Below are positions 61,947-64,000 of a stretch of 64,000 nt of DNA, one piece after another (the first letter of the stretch is position 1; each line of letters opens with the position of its first letter). The DNA is taken from assembly GCF_023276405.1 (NCBI RefSeq), contig NZ_JALRMO010000001.1, positions 5,146,001-5,210,000 on the forward strand, given 5' to 3'. Position numbers and translations under genes: made by a program. This DNA comes from Paenibacillus hamazuiensis (GTDB lineage Bacteria; Bacillota; Bacilli; Paenibacillales; NBRC-103111). Below the pieces are notes generated by a model. That model saw nothing but the letters and a program-made list of their open reading frames with translations, had not been told where the DNA came from and searched no databases.

Positions 61947-62528
61947 TTACGTGGCACTATCCCTCTGGTAATAGAGACCAATGGCTCCGGAATTGAAAGT
62001 TTTATTTTCGATAAGTTTAAGATTGGTCTTCTCTTGAAGTCCTTGAAACAACGGCAGCCCGCTGCCGAGCAGGACAGGAGAAACTGTGATTTTGTACTCA
62101 TCGATTAGATCAAGACCCATCACGTGGTGCGCAAACCTGGGACTGCCGAGGATGACAATATCCTTTCCTGACTGCTCTTTCAAGTTCAGGATTTCTTCCT
62201 TGACATTCTCTTTCACCAGTCTGGAATTGTTCCATTCCACTTTATCAAGCGTCTTGGAAAAAACAATTTTGGATGTTTGCTCAATCCACGCGGCATGCTC
62301 CAGTTCATGCTGTGAACTTGAGGGGTTCGACGGCACCATGGGCCAATAGCTGAACATTAGTTGATAAGTGCCCCTACCCCAAAGGACGGTGTCGGCCGTA
62401 CTCAAAATTTGCGCCGCGTGTTTCGCTAAATCCTCATCATATGAAACCCAGCCAATGTCCATTGCGCCATTAGGCCCTTCTACAAAACCGTCAAGCGATG
62501 CATGCAAAAATAAAACAAGCTTTCTCAT
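61947..62528 (-). CDS. Dihydrofolate-reductase-like / RibD C-terminal domain protein
   Basis: A 193-residue protein of the DHFR/RibD_C reductase fold: LVLFLHASLDGFVEGPNGAM at the start, TADTVLWGRGTYQLMFSYWP, KDIVILGSPRFAHHVM and the end LLGSGLPLFQGL. Length and sequence are typical of the many YyaP/YwjB-like reductases in Bacillota; the substrate is unknown. AAGGAGAG lies before the ATG. Confidence 0.92.
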   Translation of the reverse strand: MRKLVLFLHASLDGFVEGPNGAMDIGWVSYDEDLAKHAAQILSTADTVLWGRGTYQLMFSYWPMVPSNPSSSQHELEHAAWIEQTSKIVFSKTLDKVEWNNSRLVKENVKEEILNLKEQSGKDIVILGSPRFAHHVMGLDLIDEYKITVSPVLLGSGLPLFQGLQEKTNLKLIENKTFNSGAIGLYYQRDSAT

Positions 62529-62854
62529 ATAAGGCTCTCCTTTGTTTATGTGATGTAATGTATTGACTACATGTTACCATGTAAAGCTTTAACTTCCCAG
62601 CTGTTTCCCTTAGCGTAAATTCCCTAATTTGAATCCAATTTATTAATATATGTTACATCGCGTGCTGACTGGAAGGATAAACGTCTGTGTGGGATTTATC
62701 ACAGCACTAAATATGTATAAATTAGTCAATTCGATCCCTTTAGATTCCCATTGATCTTTAGGCCAATTCGCTGACAATGCACTGAAAAAGAGCAGGTTGC
62801 CGTAGCGCCTGCTCCGAAACAATCTAATTATCTATCATTCTCCGTTAGTTTTCC
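62529..62854. other. Intergenic region without a gene
   Basis: AT-rich spacer; no coding frame, RNA gene or repeat is seen apart from the terminator at 62785-62814 that belongs to the gene on its right. Confidence 0.6.
62785..62814 (-). terminator. Terminator of the VOC gene
   Basis: GAGCAGG and CCTGCTC pair around 11 bases and are followed on the minus strand by TTTTTC. It lies 41 bases after the stop. Confidence 0.88.
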
Positions 62855-63340
62855 TTATTTATTACCGAGTTGTTCCGCCAAACCGATTAGAAGTCCTTCA
62901 ATTCCACGAATGTAGCAGAGCCGATACGAGTCCTCGTATTGAACCACTTCGCCAACGAGCTGAGCACCATACTTAGTGAGTCTGGATACCATTTCGTCAA
63001 TGTCTTCAACGGCGAACATGACGCGTAGATAACCGAGGGCATTTACAGGAGCAGTTCGGTGATCTGATATAGTAGGTGGGGTGAGAAATCGCGAAAGTTC
63101 AAGTCGGCTGTGGCCATCCGGGGTAACCATCATAGCAATCTCTACACACTGTGAACCCAGCCCGGTTATGCGACCAGCCCATTCACCTTCGACTGTAGCA
63201 CGCCCTTCGAGCTTCAAGCCAATCTCCTCGAAGAAAGAGATTGCGTCATCTAGGGATTCTACAACGATGCCAACATTGTCCATTCTTAGTAATTTATTTT
63301 TATGAACGGCAGATGTTTCCCCTTTTGATTCATTGGACAT
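62855..63340 (-). CDS. VOC/glyoxalase-fold protein
   Basis: A 161-residue protein with a single vicinal-oxygen-chelate module: MDNVGIVVESLDDAISFFEE, LKLEGRATVEGEWA, GHSRLELSRFLTPP, and LGYLRVMFAVEDIDEMVSRL, followed by GYLYxRGxEGLLIGLAE-like end. His/Glu metal ligands of the fold are only partly evident. GGAGGATT stands before the ATG. Function could be dioxygenase, isomerase or resistance protein; not assignable. Confidence 0.85.
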   Translation of the reverse strand: MSNESKGETSAVHKNKLLRMDNVGIVVESLDDAISFFEEIGLKLEGRATVEGEWAGRITGLGSQCVEIAMMVTPDGHSRLELSRFLTPPTISDHRTAPVNALGYLRVMFAVEDIDEMVSRLTKYGAQLVGEVVQYEDSYRLCYIRGIEGLLIGLAEQLGNK

Positions 63341-63431
63341 GTTAATGAATCCTCCTTGTCTGCTCTCCTCTTATTTTTTCAAATTTCAAGTGTGAACTCA
63401 TGAAGGCTCCTTCTCTACGCTTACTCGCCGT

Positions 63432-63881
63432 CTACTGTTTCTGGTCACGCAGGTGCGTCATCAGATCGTCCAGCGCATTGGACCAGCCGTCGTAAAAGAA
63501 CTTATCGCCAGGTTGACCGGCCAATCCGCGCAGGTGAAAGATCATCTCGGTGCGGTCGCCTTGTGCAGTGAGGGTTAGGGTCACGACAGGGGAATCCTCG
63601 ATGGGAGCATCGGGGTGACCCCAGGTGAATACGAGCCGTTCGAAAGGTACGACATCGAGGAATACACCTCCGGTGTGATACTCCTCGCCGGTTTTGACAT
63701 TGACCATTGTGTAGCGGTAGCGTCCGCCTTCGCGGACATCGAAGGAGATGGACTCCAGAGGTGTCGAAGGCAACCAGGCGGCGAGTTCATTCTTCTCGGT
63801 CCAGGCGCGCCACACGAGATCGCGGCGGACATTCAGGGTTCGGGTGATGGTAAACTCTGGTACGGATGTGGACATGGTCAT
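63432..63881 (-). CDS. SRPBCC/AHSA1 family protein
   Basis: A 149-residue START/Bet v1-like protein: FTITRTLNVRRDLVWRAWTE, NELAAWLPSTPLESISFDVR, and the C-terminal helix GDKFFYDGWSNALDDLMTHL. ATG 63881 has AAGGAGG 10 bases upstream and overlaps the stop of the preceding ArsR-type gene (ATGA), a coupling known for this pair of families. Confidence 0.92.
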   Translation of the reverse strand: MTMSTSVPEFTITRTLNVRRDLVWRAWTEKNELAAWLPSTPLESISFDVREGGRYRYTMVNVKTGEEYHTGGVFLDVVPFERLVFTWGHPDAPIEDSPVVTLTLTAQGDRTEMIFHLRGLAGQPGDKFFYDGWSNALDDLMTHLRDQKQ

Positions 63882-64000
63882 GTTGATTGTTCCTCCTTTT
63901 TGATCATGGACTTGAGGTGTTCTTCCAGTGCGTCGATGCGCAGGTTCCACTCACGGCGGTGTTTCTCGACCCAGGCCGATGCCTCATCGAGAGGTTCGGT
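63878..64000 (-). CDS. ArsR-family regulator, C-terminal end (5' part off window)
   Basis: Only the last 40 codons are inside: EPLDEASAWVEKHRREWNLR followed by IDALEEHLKSMIKKEEQST. This Trp/Arg-rich coiled tail is typical of ArsR regulators translationally coupled to an AHSA1 gene, which is exactly the neighbour. The HTH lies beyond the right edge. Confidence 0.8.
   Translation of the reverse strand, partial: TEPLDEASAWVEKHRREWNLRIDALEEHLKSMIKKEEQST

Overview
The window looks like a chromosomal segment of a Paenibacillus-like member of the Bacillota. The evidence is strong AGGAGG-type ribosome binding sites, many GTG and TTG starts, sugar ABC importers without their own ATPase, ECF sigma/anti-sigma pairs, copper-amine-oxidase 'stalk' domains, a FIMAH-tailed polysaccharide lyase and a YesN-like AraC regulator. 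Almost everything was read from motifs and reading frames only; no database search was possible.

Layout. 1-6.5 kb: a mannose-family PTS operon on the minus strand (EIIB, EIIA, a fused EIIC-EIID, and a SIS sugar-phosphate deglycase/isomerase running off the left edge). It is served by a clear sigma-54 promoter and an adjacent LevR-type activator gene that carries a frameshift. 6.7-11.6 kb: a membrane protein, an MFS exporter, a GNAT enzyme, a sialidase-fold protein and a DinB protein. 11.8-17 kb: an alpha-galactosidase with a truncated sugar permease, a LacI regulator and a diguanylate cyclase. 17.3-21.9 kb: a 1202-residue secreted heparinase II/III-like lyase and its AraC-type neighbour. 22-26.5 kb: DoxX/AHSA1 genes, a Crp/Fnr regulator, a peroxiredoxin, then a 1.06-kb array of 113-bp hairpin-rich tandem repeats, then an SDR/TetR pair. 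27.3-32.1 kb: a frameshifted AraC regulator, and a LysR regulator divergent from a PNPOx/DsrE pair. 32.1-35.1 kb: a four-gene ABC transporter. 35.2-39.6 kb: two ECF sigma/anti-sigma pairs around a GNAT gene. 39.9-44.8 kb: MFS, alcohol dehydrogenase, amine oxidase and a MocR regulator. 44.9-50.2 kb: ROK repressor, glycerophosphodiesterase and a Ugp-like ABC importer. 50.4-55.1 kb: GNAT, MerR-SDR, a kinase-like phosphotransferase, and ArsR with a DHA2 exporter. 55.2-64 kb: two stalk-domain proteins, SDR-MarR, decayed gene fragments, an arsR-aquaporin-arsC operon, and small enzymes (DHFR-like, VOC, SRPBCC with an ArsR partner cut by the right edge).

Regulation is unusually legible. Near-perfect operators can be read next to the TetR, MerR, MarR, ROK and both complete ArsR regulators, and a sigma-54 -24/-12 element next to the LevR homologue. 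The main structure that ordinary annotation does not explain is the repeat array at 24637-25698: nine 113-bp units (the first 131 bp) plus a shortened tenth, each full unit holding two related hairpins, in the intergenic space between convergent genes. Several genes carry single-base frameshifts (LevR, AraC, a stalk protein); either local gene decay or assembly error could explain them.
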